This document shows, piece after piece, positions 1-9,623 of a DNA stretch of 64,000 nt. Source of the stretch: Butyricimonas sp. Marseille-P3923 (lineage in GTDB: Bacteria > Bacteroidota > Bacteroidia > Bacteroidales > Marinifilaceae); contig NZ_FXXL01000007.1 in assembly GCF_900184685.1 (NCBI RefSeq), positions 2,356,001-2,420,000 of the forward strand. The letters run 5' to 3'. The stretch's first letter is position 1, and each line of letters starts with the position of its first letter. The notes below the pieces were generated by a model, which did no database searches, was not told where the DNA came from, and saw only the letters and a program-made list of their open reading frames with translations. A program made the position numbers and the translations under genes.

Positions 1-3000
1 GCGCGGATTTGCTTCAGTTGGTCATCCTCCGCCACTTCCGTACTATCCCGGAAAGACACGAAACGCACGAGATCAACACTCCGGTCGGTCACGGACAAAG
101 GAGCGGACTTCAACGTGTAGTACACTTCGCTGTTATCCAACAGATTAATATTTCCCCGAATCTTCAACGCGTCTAACATTCCTTTCAAGGTTGCCGACAC
201 GTCGACAAACAATTTCCCGTAAACCATTGTTTCGTCGTTTTCCTGCACCTTCATCGCTTGGAAATTACGAGCCGTGACGGATGCATCCATCTCGATACTG
301 GAGAATGAAGCAAAGTTCACGTCCCCCTGCAATTCCAGTCGTTGCTTATTCGGAGCAATCAGCCCGAAATGATTAAATTTCAATAAATTATTCCGAATCA
401 TGATGGTAGAGGTATCTATCTTGAAGGTCGTTCCCACCGGAAGCGCTTCCACTTCTCCCTCTCTGAAACTCAAATTGCCGTCAATCAAAGGTTGGCTCAT
501 ATTCCCCTTGATACGGAACGCTCCGACCATATCCCCGCCCAGACGAATCATCCCCGGCGGCGTGAAGGCTCCTGCCACCCGTAGCGGTAATTTCGGTATC
601 CCTATATTCAAATCCATGTTCTGATCATCCGGTCCGGTCATCATCTTGCCCCGCGCCAATAGAGCCTGTTGCCCGTCCACGGCAAGGGTAAAATCGACAT
701 CATGCTCGGTCTGTCGCGACAAGCGGTATTTTATACCCATATCCAAGTTCCCGATCCGCTCCTGTTGATAATTAAATTCATTTATCGTGATATTCCCACC
801 CACGTCGATCACCTTGTTTTTACTGTGCATCTGTAAATCAACGCCCAGCATACCGGACATATCCGGGATAAAACTCAACACATCGGAGATATGCCCCAGA
901 TCAATACCTTTTATATCCACGACCAATGATTCCGGTTCCCGGTTCGCTCCTTCCTCCGACACCAACCGGATACGCTTGTCCCCGTTCAACAACTGCAAGT
1001 TTGCCGCCGGAATTTCGCCTTGTTTCAGACGAACAAAGTTTCCCCGGTTCACTTGCCAAGACACGTATCCCAACACCAACGGGTCCGGGGATATACTCAC
1101 GCTGACAGCACTGTCCTGAAAAGCGATATTCGCCCCGATGTTAAAGATCTCTCCGTCTTTATTCTCCCGTTCCCGCAATCTCACGTTTACCTGATCGTGT
1201 TCCACCGAGCCTTCCGCGGTCAATTGCGACAATGCTTCCAATTGATTTTTTGCCCCGAACACGTTCACCCCGTAGCGCAAAGCCACGCCTTGACCGTGAG
1301 CGTTCATGAACACGCTATCGATCACGAAACCCTCGATGTCCAACCCGAAAACCCCGGCATCCATCTTGAAGTGGGACTCGGTATCCGTCCCCAGTTCTAT
1401 ACCTACACGCTTGAAGCGCATCCCGTTATTCTTCAGGTAACTGTTTAATATGTTCTTTTGGGCAGCATCGATCGTCAAACTGAAATCCGGCAACACCTCC
1501 CCCAATTGTTCCATATTAAAATCGTGTATTTCCAGTTGTCCGGCAAGCAGTTCTCCCGCTTTGGCAAATTGCCGAGCCAACAGATAGCCGTTCCCTTTCC
1601 CGTTAAACTTCACGCTCAAATCTCCAGCGTCCACGTTCAATCGGGTACGATTGTCCTCCCCGGCGAACGATATATTTAAATCCCCCAACTGCCGGGTTCC
1701 GACATCTTTCAAAACGATATCCGTGAAATCGGCTTTTAGAGCGGAAGTACTGTCCGCGTTCAATTCTCCCTGCAACGTCAATCCCAGAGAGAACGCCAGT
1801 TCTTCCGGCATAAAATGCAATCCTTTCAAGTCCGCGTTCCGGATATCACTTTCAATCTTTGCCTCGTATCCCTTGTCGCCGGCGGTAAGCTGGAATTTCA
1901 TATCCATATCCAACTCTTTATTACCACTTGCCAAAGCCCCGTTCAGCACACCCTCTTTCAACACGGCATTCAACGTGATATCTTTATAATCGTAACCATT
2001 GTATTGCAATAATGCCAAAGCTAAATTCACTTTGCCCGCCGCCGTTTTCAAATCCAATCCTTTCCCCGAGGCGGAAAGCGTGGCGGAAACCATTCCCAAT
2101 GAATCCTTCGGCATAAATTCATTCAACGCGAACTCCCGCAAACGAACTCCCGCGTAATAGGAATTATCTTTCATCCCGTAACCGGCAACCATATTCAGAC
2201 TTCCTTGTCGGGGGCTAACTCCCACTTTGACTCTCGCGGTCTGATCCGCCATATGTAAATCGGCGTTCAACTTCAAATTATCCGGCACAACCACGCCTGC
2301 CTCCTCCCCGTCGCCCAAGAACGGCGCGAAAAAACACCCGTTCCGAACAGTCAACGATACCCGGTAATCCGCGACCATCTGTTCCATATCGGTAATAGAA
2401 GAAACTTTTCCGCTACTTTCCAACAAAAAATCATTTCCGACACCCACGTTCAGGTGTTCGATATTCAATCGCTCGATCTCCCCATTCAATAATCCGGCAA
2501 GCGAAAACGTTTTATCCTGTAAAAAAGATTCCATTAATTTATTCGTGTCCGGCATAAACAAAAGTATATCCTTCCCCCCTATCGTACCGTTTATCGACAA
2601 GCGCAAAGGAGTATTCATCCCGAATCCGGTAAGCCCGCTAGCCGCTTGCACGTTCATCCCTAACCGGCTATAAGCCGTTTTCAATGACAGATTGGAAACG
2701 TTAGACTTATCGCTCCCGACATTTACCCGACAGGATAAATTCCGCAAATCAAGCCCGTTCCCTTCTTTCAACTGCAATCGCTGCACGATAGCCGCTATCT
2801 CCGTTCCCCGGTTAAACACGCTGTCCACTTGCAATGAAAGAGCCGATACCCGTATCGCCTCCGGAAATCTTTCCTCTGCCACACTCATTCCGCGAGGCTT
2901 CATTAAAAAACGACTATCCGCCAACTCGACCTTCCCGGCATGTACTACCCACGGCATACTCCCCGTGGAATCCTGTACCGCGTCCTCCCCGCCCGAAGTG

Positions 3001-3728
3001 GCATCCGTTAGCGTCAACACCTCACAATATCCCCGTACCAATAGTATGGAATCCAGATTTACCGTCTGTTCCCCAAGATGTATCTCCGCTTCCCTCAAGC
3101 GTCCTTCGCCCACCCCCGCACGGATTTGTCCCATGGGCAACCCGCTCATCACGCAGTCGACACTATCCAACAGCAATTCGCCCACCCGGAACTTCCAACG
3201 TGCCGGCTCTCCCGGCTGTGTAGTGTCCGGCTCACTTTCACCCAAGTTCATGAAAACCGTTCCGCCATGCAAGGAAACCGTAGGAATGTCAGCCTCTTGC
3301 TTCGCCAGATTCAACCTGTCCATACGAAGATTCAGTTCATGGAGTGCCACTTTCATTTTCATTCCCGAAAGCGTATCCCCGAAGTTCACTGCCGCATTCT
3401 CTATCACCAACCGTCGCACTTCAATCTCCTTCTTCAACAATTTCGATAAAGCGACATTTACTTGAATCAGGTCAGCACTCAGCATCGTGTCCCGCTCCGT
3501 CTTTCCAAAATAAATTCTTTCCACTGCCAAGTCTAACGGGAATTTCAACAGTACACGCCCCACGGAAAGTTTCATACCCATGTTACGCTCCACGTATTGC
3601 TCCGCCTTTCCCGTCACGAAATTCTGTATACCGGGAATGTATAAAAGAATCATAACAAGCACTACCAAGGTGAAAAGCCCCAGTATAACCCTGAATATAT
3701 ATTTTAATATCCTACGTAAAATCTTCAT
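1..3728 (-). CDS. TamB/AsmA-like envelope protein, partial (C-terminus beyond window)
   Basis: The frame stays open from an ATG at 3728 to the left edge, giving at least 1242 residues with no stop. The N-terminus is basic with one membrane anchor (about residues 10-33, rich in V/L/I). It is followed by a short AsmA-like region (residues 40-110) and then a very long stretch of beta-rich repeats with recurrent 'L.I.G' and 'D.SG.' patterns, typical of TamB/AsmA/DUF748 proteins. These bridge the inner and outer membranes and are implicated in outer-membrane assembly or lipid transport. The family is seen from architecture, not from a decisive motif. The missing C-terminus would hold the TamB domain. 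It is probably monocistronic here: a TAGTTTTG promoter lies about 35 bp upstream and the next gene is divergent. Confidence 0.8.
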   Translation of the reverse strand, partial: MKILRRILKYIFRVILGLFTLVVLVMILLYIPGIQNFVTGKAEQYVERNMGMKLSVGRVLLKFPLDLAVERIYFGKTERDTMLSADLIQVNVALSKLLKKEIEVRRLVIENAAVNFGDTLSGMKMKVALHELNLRMDRLNLAKQEADIPTVSLHGGTVFMNLGESEPDTTQPGEPARWKFRVGELLLDSVDCVMSGLPMGQIRAGVGEGRLREAEIHLGEQTVNLDSILLVRGYCEVLTLTDATSGGEDAVQDSTGSMPWVVHAGKVELADSRFLMKPRGMSVAEERFPEAIRVSALSLQVDSVFNRGTEIAAIVQRLQLKEGNGLDLRNLSCRVNVGSDKSNVSNLSLKTAYSRLGMNVQAASGLTGFGMNTPLRLSINGTIGGKDILLFMPDTNKLMESFLQDKTFSLAGLLNGEIERLNIEHLNVGVGNDFLLESSGKVSSITDMEQMVADYRVSLTVRNGCFFAPFLGDGEEAGVVVPDNLKLNADLHMADQTARVKVGVSPRQGSLNMVAGYGMKDNSYYAGVRLREFALNEFMPKDSLGMVSATLSASGKGLDLKTAAGKVNLALALLQYNGYDYKDITLNAVLKEGVLNGALASGNKELDMDMKFQLTAGDKGYEAKIESDIRNADLKGLHFMPEELAFSLGLTLQGELNADSTSALKADFTDIVLKDVGTRQLGDLNISFAGEDNRTRLNVDAGDLSVKFNGKGNGYLLARQFAKAGELLAGQLEIHDFNMEQLGEVLPDFSLTIDAAQKNILNSYLKNNGMRFKRVGIELGTDTESHFKMDAGVFGLDIEGFVIDSVFMNAHGQGVALRYGVNVFGAKNQLEALSQLTAEGSVEHDQVNVRLRERENKDGEIFNIGANIAFQDSAVSVSISPDPLVLGYVSWQVNRGNFVRLKQGEIPAANLQLLNGDKRIRLVSEEGANREPESLVVDIKGIDLGHISDVLSFIPDMSGMLGVDLQMHSKNKVIDVGGNITINEFNYQQERIGNLDMGIKYRLSRQTEHDVDFTLAVDGQQALLARGKMMTGPDDQNMDLNIGIPKLPLRVAGAFTPPGMIRLGGDMVGAFRIKGNMSQPLIDGNLSFREGEVEALPVGTTFKIDTSTIMIRNNLLKFNHFGLIAPNKQRLELQGDVNFASFSSIEMDASVTARNFQAMKVQENDETMVYGKLFVDVSATLKGMLDALKIRGNINLLDNSEVYYTLKSAPLSVTDRSVDLVRFVSFRDSTEVAEDDQLKQIR

Positions 3729-3761
3729 TCTATCTTCATTTCGAAGGTTGTAAACCAATTG

Positions 3762-3769
3762 CAAAACTA
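3762..3769 (-). promoter_or_regulatory. -7 box TAGTTTTG for the TamB-like gene
   Basis: On the minus strand the octamer reads TAGTTTTG, matching the Bacteroidetes -7 consensus TAnnTTTG. The predicted transcription start is near 3755, giving a leader of about 27 nt before the ATG at 3728. No good -33 TTTG is visible. Confidence 0.5.
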
Positions 3770-3997
3770 CAATTATTTCTTCAAATCCCACGGGTAACAC
3801 GGAAAACTCCTTCCACATGCCCCACCACTCCCGCAAAACAGAATGTAAATTTTACGCATGAAACTTGTTTCGTGTTACGAAAACAGAACAAAAACACGAT
3901 GGGGGGCAAAAAAACATTTTACCACTCCAATGCACAATGTATCAATACATTATCCCAAACACCCCCGAGCAGGTGTTTTTTTCTCCGTTTTTTTTCG

Positions 3998-4005
3998 TAA
4001 TTTTG
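3998..4005 (+). promoter_or_regulatory. -7 box TAATTTTG for the carboxyltransferase operon
   Basis: TAATTTTG matches TAnnTTTG. A T-rich stretch with a GTGTTT core lies about 20 nt upstream as a weak -33. The predicted start near 4012 gives a leader of about 60 nt before the ATG at 4072. Confidence 0.55.
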
Positions 4006-4071
4006 CAGACTGGGTAGGTAGGATTTTGTATTGAGTTGAAACCTATCATTTACAAACATAAATTATTACTT

Positions 4072-5616
4072 ATGTCACTTAAAAGAAATGTTCTTGATTT
4101 AAGGAAGAGAAAAGAGATTGTTCTTCAAGGTGGTGGCGAAGAGGCTATTAAGAAGCAAGCTGCAATGGGAAAGTTGACAGCCCGGGAGCGTATTGAAGCA
4201 ATACTCGACAAAGATTCTTTCCACGAGTACGACATGTTCGTTGAGCATCAGTCAAAAGATTTTGATATGGATAAAAAGGTTCTGCATGGTGATGGTGTTA
4301 TCATCGGAACCGGTACTATTTATGGAGAACCCGTGTGTATCTATGCCCAAGACTTCACCGTTGCCGGTGGTTCATTAGGCTTGATGCATGCCCGCAAGAT
4401 CACCAAAATCATGGACCACGCTCTGAAAATGAGAGTACCCTTGATCGGGATCAACGACTCGGGAGGTGCTCGTATTCAAGAAGGAGTTGACTCTCTGGCA
4501 GGATACGGGGAAATCTTCTTCCGTAACACGCAGGCATCCGGAGTTATTCCTCAATTATCCGTCATTCTCGGTCCTTGCGCGGGAGGTGCCGTGTATTCAC
4601 CCGCTTTGACTGACTTCGTGTTCGTGGTGGACAACATCTCGAAAATGTTTATCACGGGACCGGAAGTGGTGAAAACCGTACTCGGTGAAGTGGTAACGAT
4701 GGAAGAACTCGGGGGTGCCAGAGTGCACAGTGAAGTCAGCGGTAACGCCCATTTCTTCGCACACTCGGAGTACGAATGTTTCGAACAGATCAAAAAACTA
4801 TTGACCTTTATCCCGTGGAGTAACGAGGCGAAAGCCAAACCGTTCCCCTCCAAACCGCCGAAACCGGAGTACAAAATCGAAAAGATTGTTCCCGCCGATC
4901 CCACTCAACCTTACGACGTGAGAGATATTATCCGGGCGGTTGCCGATGACTCGGACTTCCTTGAAATACAACAGGAATTTGCCAAAAATATCGTGGTCGG
5001 ATTCGGACGTATCGACGGAGAAACTATCGGTTTCGTGGCAAATCAACCTTCCGTGTTAGCGGGAGTGCTGGATTGCGATTCATCGGATAAAGCGGGACGT
5101 TTCATCCGCTTCTGTGACGCATTCAATATCCCGATCGTGACCTTCGAAGATATGCCGGGTTACTTACCGGGCGTGGAACAAGAACACATGGGTGTTATCC
5201 GTCATGGGGCAAAAGTACTTTACGCGTATAGCGAGGCGACCGTGCCCAAGATCACCGTGATCCTGCGGAAAGCGTACGGCGGAGGTTACATCGCCATGAA
5301 CTCGCGTCACTTGAAAGCAGACTTCATGTTCGCTTGGCCGACAGCAGAGATTGCCGTAATGGGACCGGAAGGAGCCGCTAACATTATCTTCAAGAAAGAG
5401 ATCATGTCAGCAGAGAATCCGGACGAAATGCGCAAGATCAAAGTTGCCGAATATCGCGAGAAATTCGCTAACCCCTATGTGGCTGCATCCAAAGGGTACA
5501 TTGATTCTGTCATCGAACCCGAGGAAACCCGGAAAATTTTGAAACACTCTATCGAGGTATCCAGCAACAAGTCGGTACTAACCCCGGCAAAAAAACATGG
5601 TATTCCTCCATTTTAA
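4072..5616 (+). CDS. acyl-CoA carboxylase/methylmalonyl-CoA decarboxylase carboxyltransferase subunit
   Basis: 514 residues, the usual size of PccB/MmdA carboxyltransferases. These move carboxyl groups between biotin and propionyl- or methylmalonyl-CoA. The N-terminal half has the crotonase-fold oxyanion motif around 'GINDSGGARIQEG' and 'GPCAGGAVYSPA'. The C-terminal half has 'FEDMPGYLPG' and 'RKAYGGGYIAM', both standard for the family. The frame is open further upstream to a TTG at 4036, but the ATG at 4072 (MSLKRNV) fits family N-termini. The biotin carrier follows 18 bp downstream. Neither a biotin carboxylase nor the membrane decarboxylase beta subunit lies in the window, so direction (carboxylation or decarboxylation) cannot be decided. 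A role in the succinate-propionate pathway is inferred. Confidence 0.92.
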   Translation: MSLKRNVLDLRKRKEIVLQGGGEEAIKKQAAMGKLTARERIEAILDKDSFHEYDMFVEHQSKDFDMDKKVLHGDGVIIGTGTIYGEPVCIYAQDFTVAGGSLGLMHARKITKIMDHALKMRVPLIGINDSGGARIQEGVDSLAGYGEIFFRNTQASGVIPQLSVILGPCAGGAVYSPALTDFVFVVDNISKMFITGPEVVKTVLGEVVTMEELGGARVHSEVSGNAHFFAHSEYECFEQIKKLLTFIPWSNEAKAKPFPSKPPKPEYKIEKIVPADPTQPYDVRDIIRAVADDSDFLEIQQEFAKNIVVGFGRIDGETIGFVANQPSVLAGVLDCDSSDKAGRFIRFCDAFNIPIVTFEDMPGYLPGVEQEHMGVIRHGAKVLYAYSEATVPKITVILRKAYGGGYIAMNSRHLKADFMFAWPTAEIAVMGPEGAANIIFKKEIMSAENPDEMRKIKVAEYREKFANPYVAASKGYIDSVIEPEETRKILKHSIEVSSNKSVLTPAKKHGIPPF

Positions 5617-5634
5617 TCTTAAATTATACCACGA

Positions 5635-5949
5635 ATGAGTACACCAAAATATGACTTATTAGAAATTGACGGCTTACAATACAAAACCCAATTCACGGAG
5701 AAATTTATCAACCGCAAGAAATGGGAAAAACCCGATCCGGGAGCCGTCCTCACGTACATACCCGGTTCTATTATCGACATGTACGTGAAAGAAGGTCAGG
5801 AAGTGAAAGCCGGAGACTTATTATGCCTCCTGCAAGCCATGAAAATGCATAACAAAATTCTGGCCCCTATAAGCGGAACTGTCGTTAAAATCCATGTAAA
5901 TAAAGGCGACAAAATTCCCAAAGACGCTTTAATGTTTGAAATAAAATAA
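5635..5949 (+). CDS. biotin carboxyl carrier protein (biotinyl domain)
   Basis: 104 residues. The C-terminal 70 residues are a biotinyl/lipoyl domain with the biotin attachment motif AMKM, modified Lys at about position 70, preceded by Gln rather than the common Glu. The N-terminal 35 residues are a short basic extension rather than the long Pro/Ala linker of many carriers. It shares a transcript with the upstream carboxyltransferase and would shuttle carboxybiotin to it. A strong hairpin follows the stop codon. Confidence 0.92.
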   Translation: MSTPKYDLLEIDGLQYKTQFTEKFINRKKWEKPDPGAVLTYIPGSIIDMYVKEGQEVKAGDLLCLLQAMKMHNKILAPISGTVVKIHVNKGDKIPKDALMFEIK

Positions 5950-5953
5950 CCTT

Positions 5954-5980
5954 CAAAGGCTGCCCCTTCGGCAGCCTTTG
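5954..5980 (+). terminator. hairpin after the biotin carrier gene
   Basis: A perfect 11-bp stem (CAAAGGCTGCC with GGCAGCCTTTG) closes a 5-nt loop. It has no U-tract, so it may terminate weakly or act as a 3'-end stabiliser. The next ABC gene starts 15 bp later. Confidence 0.6.
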
Positions 5981-5994
5981 CTTACTAAACGAAT

Positions 5995-6912
5995 ATGAGT
6001 TTCTTTAAAGCTATAAACATCGTCAAGACGTATGCCAATCACAAGGCACTGGATGATGTTTCCATCAATATCCCGGAAGGCTCGATTTACGGATTACTAG
6101 GTCCGAACGGAGCCGGGAAAACCTCATTAATCCGTATCATCAATCAAATCACCGCTCCTGATTCGGGCGAAATCTATTTCCGGGGTGAACATCTGAAACC
6201 ATCTGACGTCAATCGCATCGGTTATCTTCCGGAAGAGCGAGGACTCTACAAGAAGATGAAAGTCGGAGAACAAGCCGTCTATCTGGCTCGTTTAAAAGGA
6301 ATCAGCAAAAGTGATTCCATTACCCGATTGAAAATGTGGTTCGAGAAATTCGGCATAGAGGCTTGGTGGGACAAAAAGGTAGAAGAACTCTCCAAAGGAA
6401 TGGCGCAGAAGGTGCAGTTTATCACAACCGTGTTACATGAACCGGAGTTGCTGATATTCGACGAGCCTTTCAGCGGGTTTGACCCGATCAACGTGGAATT
6501 ATTGAAAAAGGAGATATTGGAACTTCGCAAAAAAGGAACGACAATCATCTTTTCCACTCACAACATGGGATCAGTCGAAGAGATTTGCAGCCATATCGCT
6601 CTCATTAACAAATCCCGGAAAATCATCGAAGGCCCGATTAACCAGATTCGGGAAAAATATGCCAGCAATACCTATCAATTAAGTTGTCGCTACAACCCGG
6701 AATTTAACCCGGAACTCGTTGTCGGCTCGGAATTCGAGGTAGTATCCCAGCGTGTCGAAGATGAACGCCAAGATATTATCTTACAACAGAACACGTATTG
6801 TTCGGCAAATACTCTCCTGTCCAGAGTGCTGCCGAAAGCGGACATAATCTCTTACCAGAAGATTATTCCCAGCATGAACGATATTTTCATCAAACTGGTT
6901 AAAGAACAATAG
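5995..6912 (+). CDS. ABC transporter ATP-binding protein (NatA-like)
   Basis: 305 residues. Walker A GPNGAGKT at about 36-43, signature LSKGMAQK, Walker B LLIFDEPFSGFDP and a switch His in FSTHN are all present, so it should hydrolyse ATP. The region after about residue 220 resembles the accessory C-terminal domain (DUF4162) of exporters in the NatA/ABC-2 class. The next gene is the matching permease. Substrate unknown; NatAB-type Na+ or drug efflux is a family-based guess. Confidence 0.9.
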   Translation: MSFFKAINIVKTYANHKALDDVSINIPEGSIYGLLGPNGAGKTSLIRIINQITAPDSGEIYFRGEHLKPSDVNRIGYLPEERGLYKKMKVGEQAVYLARLKGISKSDSITRLKMWFEKFGIEAWWDKKVEELSKGMAQKVQFITTVLHEPELLIFDEPFSGFDPINVELLKKEILELRKKGTTIIFSTHNMGSVEEICSHIALINKSRKIIEGPINQIREKYASNTYQLSCRYNPEFNPELVVGSEFEVVSQRVEDERQDIILQQNTYCSANTLLSRVLPKADIISYQKIIPSMNDIFIKLVKEQ

Positions 6913-6960
6913 AATATTAAGCTATAATAATTCAAATTGAAGCTTGTGAATGATTCTTCA

Positions 6961-6990
6961 TTTTCAATTTTCAATTTTCAATTTTCAATT
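6961..6990. repeat. four tandem TTTTCAA units
   Basis: Four direct copies of the 7-mer TTTTCAA sit immediately before the permease start. Similar TTTTCAATT-rich stretches occur in other spacers of the window (near 15408, 34545 and 61955). They probably represent spacer drift; slippage here could change the distance to the start codon. Confidence 0.6.
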
Positions 6991-6993
6991 AAA

Positions 6994-8334
6994 ATGAACA
7001 AGATATTCATCATCATAAGCCGGGAGTTCTCCACAAGGGTACGTAAAAAAACATTTCTGGTCGTTACCATTTTCGTCCCGATCCTGTTCGCGTTGTTTTA
7101 CGCATTCCTGATGTGGATGCTATTGCGTGACGACACGCAAAAGAGAACGATAGCCGTGATCAACGAATCGAGTCTCGAAACCCCATTCCAGAAGATTAAT
7201 AACACGACTTTCCAATACATTGACCATGACATACCGGAAAGCGATTATGCCGAGTTTCTGAAAAAGAATGACTATTACGCCATTACCAGAGTGCCGGCAA
7301 ACGTTATGACTCATGCCGAAATTCCGGTATTCTCGACATCACAGGTACCCATGGAATTAAAAAATGAACTGGCCGCACAGCTACGACAGAATATCGAGAG
7401 TATCAAGCGAGCCGAAGTCATAGCCAAAAGTCAGGTACCTAACCTTGAACAAGAATTGGACGCGGCAAAGACACCTGTATTAGTCAGAACCTTGTTAGTC
7501 ACGGATAAAGGAGATACGAAAGAGGGTTCTTCGGAAATCACTTCCATTATCGGGTTAGTGGCAGGAATGATTATCTATTTCTTTGTCTTCATGTACGCTT
7601 CCCAAGTCATGAAAGGCGTCATTGAAGAAAAGACGAACCGTATCATTGAAGTTCTCGTTTCTTCCGTGAAACCATTCCAATTCTTGTTGGGAAAAATCAT
7701 CGGTGTTGCCGCCGTGGGACTTGTGCAATTTCTGATCTGGATTGTTCTCGGCGGAATAATTATGATCGCGTTTCAAGCGTTGTTTATGCCCAACTTGGAC
7801 TTGGAAGCATTGAAAAACGCAAGTGACCTCACGATGTTCGCACAGAGTTCCGAGATAAACACGGAACAGTTAGCCGTGATTCAGAATCTGGCAAAGACGA
7901 TCGATCCCGCGTTTATCATGAAATTCCTTGCAGCATTCCTTTTCTATTTTATCGGGGGATACTTACTCTACGCGTCACTCTTCGCCGCGATCGGTGCAGC
8001 AGTGGATAACGAAACCGATTCCCAACAATTCATGACACCGCTCTCTATCATATTGGTAGTAGCCCTTTATATCGGTGTCGCTGCCATGAAAAGCCCCGAA
8101 TCGCCCATGGTATTCTGGAGTTCTCTTATCCCGTTCACTTCCCCGGTAGTGATGCTCGTGCGCATCCCGTTCGGGGTCCCGGCATGGGAGATCGCTACTT
8201 CCATGGGATTACTGGTTGCTTCCTTCCTGTTCTTCACATGGCTATCGGGCAAGATATACCGGGTAGGTATCCTGATGTACGGGAAAAAGGTCACGTGGAA
8301 AGAACTTTACAAATGGCTTAAATACAAGGCATAA
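6994..8334 (+). CDS. ABC-2 type permease (NatB-like)
   Basis: 446 residues from the ATG at 6994 (MNKIFIIISREF). The frame runs upstream to a TTG at 6937, but that extension is encoded by the TTTTCAA repeats and is unlikely to be translated. One N-terminal membrane helix is followed by a roughly 170-residue extracytoplasmic domain and a C-terminal bundle of five or six helices. This is the architecture of NatB/ABC-2 permeases. 'VIEEKTNRIIEVLVSSVKPFQFLLGK' is the conserved coupling region after the second helix. It pairs with the upstream ATPase. Confidence 0.88.
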   Translation: MNKIFIIISREFSTRVRKKTFLVVTIFVPILFALFYAFLMWMLLRDDTQKRTIAVINESSLETPFQKINNTTFQYIDHDIPESDYAEFLKKNDYYAITRVPANVMTHAEIPVFSTSQVPMELKNELAAQLRQNIESIKRAEVIAKSQVPNLEQELDAAKTPVLVRTLLVTDKGDTKEGSSEITSIIGLVAGMIIYFFVFMYASQVMKGVIEEKTNRIIEVLVSSVKPFQFLLGKIIGVAAVGLVQFLIWIVLGGIIMIAFQALFMPNLDLEALKNASDLTMFAQSSEINTEQLAVIQNLAKTIDPAFIMKFLAAFLFYFIGGYLLYASLFAAIGAAVDNETDSQQFMTPLSIILVVALYIGVAAMKSPESPMVFWSSLIPFTSPVVMLVRIPFGVPAWEIATSMGLLVASFLFFTWLSGKIYRVGILMYGKKVTWKELYKWLKYKA

Positions 8335-8360
8335 AAAAAAGCGGCTCCCGCCGCTTTTTT
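8335..8360. terminator. bidirectional terminator between permease and DUF1015 gene
   Basis: AAAAAAGCGGC, loop TCCC, GCCGCTTTTTT. The stem is GC-rich with A and U tracts on opposite sides, so it can serve the two convergent genes. Confidence 0.85.
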
Positions 8361-8367
8361 TATTTTA

Positions 8368-9618
8368 TCAAATCTTATGAATTACCATTCCTGAACGCAA
8401 CTTCGGCTCAAACCAAGTTGTCTTCGGGGGCATAATATTCCCGGTATCGGCAATATTAATCAATTGCTCCATAGACACAGGATATAAAGCGAAAGCCACT
8501 TTCATCTCTCCATTGTCAACACGACGCTTCAATTCACCCAACCCACGGATACCACCAACGAAATCAATCCGTTTGGAAGTACGCAAATCCTGAATGTCAA
8601 GGATGTCAGCCAACACATGATTAGAAAGAATCGTTACGTCCAATACTCCGATCGGATCGTTATCATCGTAACTTCCGGGTTTAGCGGTCAATTTATACCA
8701 TCTTCCATCCAAATACATGCTGAATTCATGCAATTTAGCCGGGTGGTAAATCTCCGTACCCATATCTTCAACCGTGAAATGTTCACCCAATTTAGCCATC
8801 AATTGCTCCTCGGTCAAACCGTTCAGATCTTTCACCACGCGGTTGTAATCGATAATTTTCAATTGATGATCCGGGAAATGAACAGCCATGAAGAAGTTAT
8901 ACTCTTCTGTTCCGTTGTGGTTCGGGTTCTTAGCGCTGAATTCGGCACCGATACGAGCGGCAGCAGCCGTTCTGTGGTGTCCGTCCGCAACATAAGTGTA
9001 AGGCACTTTGGTGGCGAACAATTCTTCCAGACGCTTGTTCGTATCCGGGCAGTTGATAGCCCAGAAATGATGACCGAAACCGTCTTCTGCCACGAAATCG
9101 TAGTCAGCTTTCCGGCTCTTCACGATATCCTCAACGATAGCATCGATTTCCGGTACAGCCTTGTAAGCGAAGAACACAGGCTCCAAATTAGCTTTCACGT
9201 AACGGGTCAGAATCATACGATCCTCTTCCTTGTCGGGACGAGTCAACTCGTGTTTCTTGATAATACCGTTCACGTAATCCTCGCAAGCAGCACATCCCAC
9301 GATACCGTATTGTGTTCTTCCGTCCATGGTTTGGGCGTAGATATAGAATTTTGCGTCCTCATCTTGTACTAACCATCCCTTGTCTTGGAACATATTGAAG
9401 TTCTCAACACTCTTGTTATAAACTGTTTCGGAATGAATATCCGTTCCAGCGGGACAGTCGATTTCGGCTCTGGTCACATGTAATAATGAACGAGGTTTAC
9501 CGGCTGCCATTTGTGCAGCTTCTTCCGAGTTCATCACGTCATAAGGCAGACAAGCCAACTCCTCGCAAATTTCTTGAGAGGGAGTACGCAATCCTTTAAA
9601 TGGTTTTACTATTGCCAT
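8368..9618 (-). CDS. DUF1015 family protein, serine-cluster associated
   Basis: 416 residues, the usual size of DUF1015 proteins, whose activity I do not know. It starts MAIVKPFKGLRTP and carries the conserved 'YVADGHHRTAAAARIG' segment near residue 210, a histidine-rich patch that could be an active site. No signal peptide or membrane segment, so it is cytosolic. It lies downstream of serA and serC on the same strand, an arrangement suggesting a role linked to serine metabolism (inference). The spacer to serA carries a 32-nt inverted repeat. Confidence 0.85.
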   Translation of the reverse strand: MAIVKPFKGLRTPSQEICEELACLPYDVMNSEEAAQMAAGKPRSLLHVTRAEIDCPAGTDIHSETVYNKSVENFNMFQDKGWLVQDEDAKFYIYAQTMDGRTQYGIVGCAACEDYVNGIIKKHELTRPDKEEDRMILTRYVKANLEPVFFAYKAVPEIDAIVEDIVKSRKADYDFVAEDGFGHHFWAINCPDTNKRLEELFATKVPYTYVADGHHRTAAAARIGAEFSAKNPNHNGTEEYNFFMAVHFPDHQLKIIDYNRVVKDLNGLTEEQLMAKLGEHFTVEDMGTEIYHPAKLHEFSMYLDGRWYKLTAKPGSYDDNDPIGVLDVTILSNHVLADILDIQDLRTSKRIDFVGGIRGLGELKRRVDNGEMKVAFALYPVSMEQLINIADTGNIMPPKTTWFEPKLRSGMVIHKI

Positions 9619-9623
9619 ATATT

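Larger units (their letters stand above)
3729..4071. other. divergent intergenic region
   Basis: This 343-bp spacer separates the divergent TamB-like and carboxyltransferase genes. It contains the two promoter boxes listed separately and an AT-rich middle with several A or T runs. No further gene or strong hairpin was seen. Confidence 0.6.

Noticed and set aside
2692-3465. 257-residue frame on the plus strand
   Set aside because: It is antisense to the TamB-like gene, Ser/Pro/Arg-rich without any domain, and has no promoter or start context.
1-3728. possible frameshift in the TamB-like gene
   Set aside because: Translation from 3728 to the left edge stays open in one frame; the absence of a stop simply reflects the window edge.
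6937-6993. upstream TTG extension of the ABC permease
   Set aside because: Encoded by TTTTCAA tandem repeats; the ATG at 6994 gives a normal N-terminus.
8617-9372. 251-residue plus-strand frame
   Set aside because: Complementary to the DUF1015 gene, whose minus-strand product matches a known family; the plus product has no family features.
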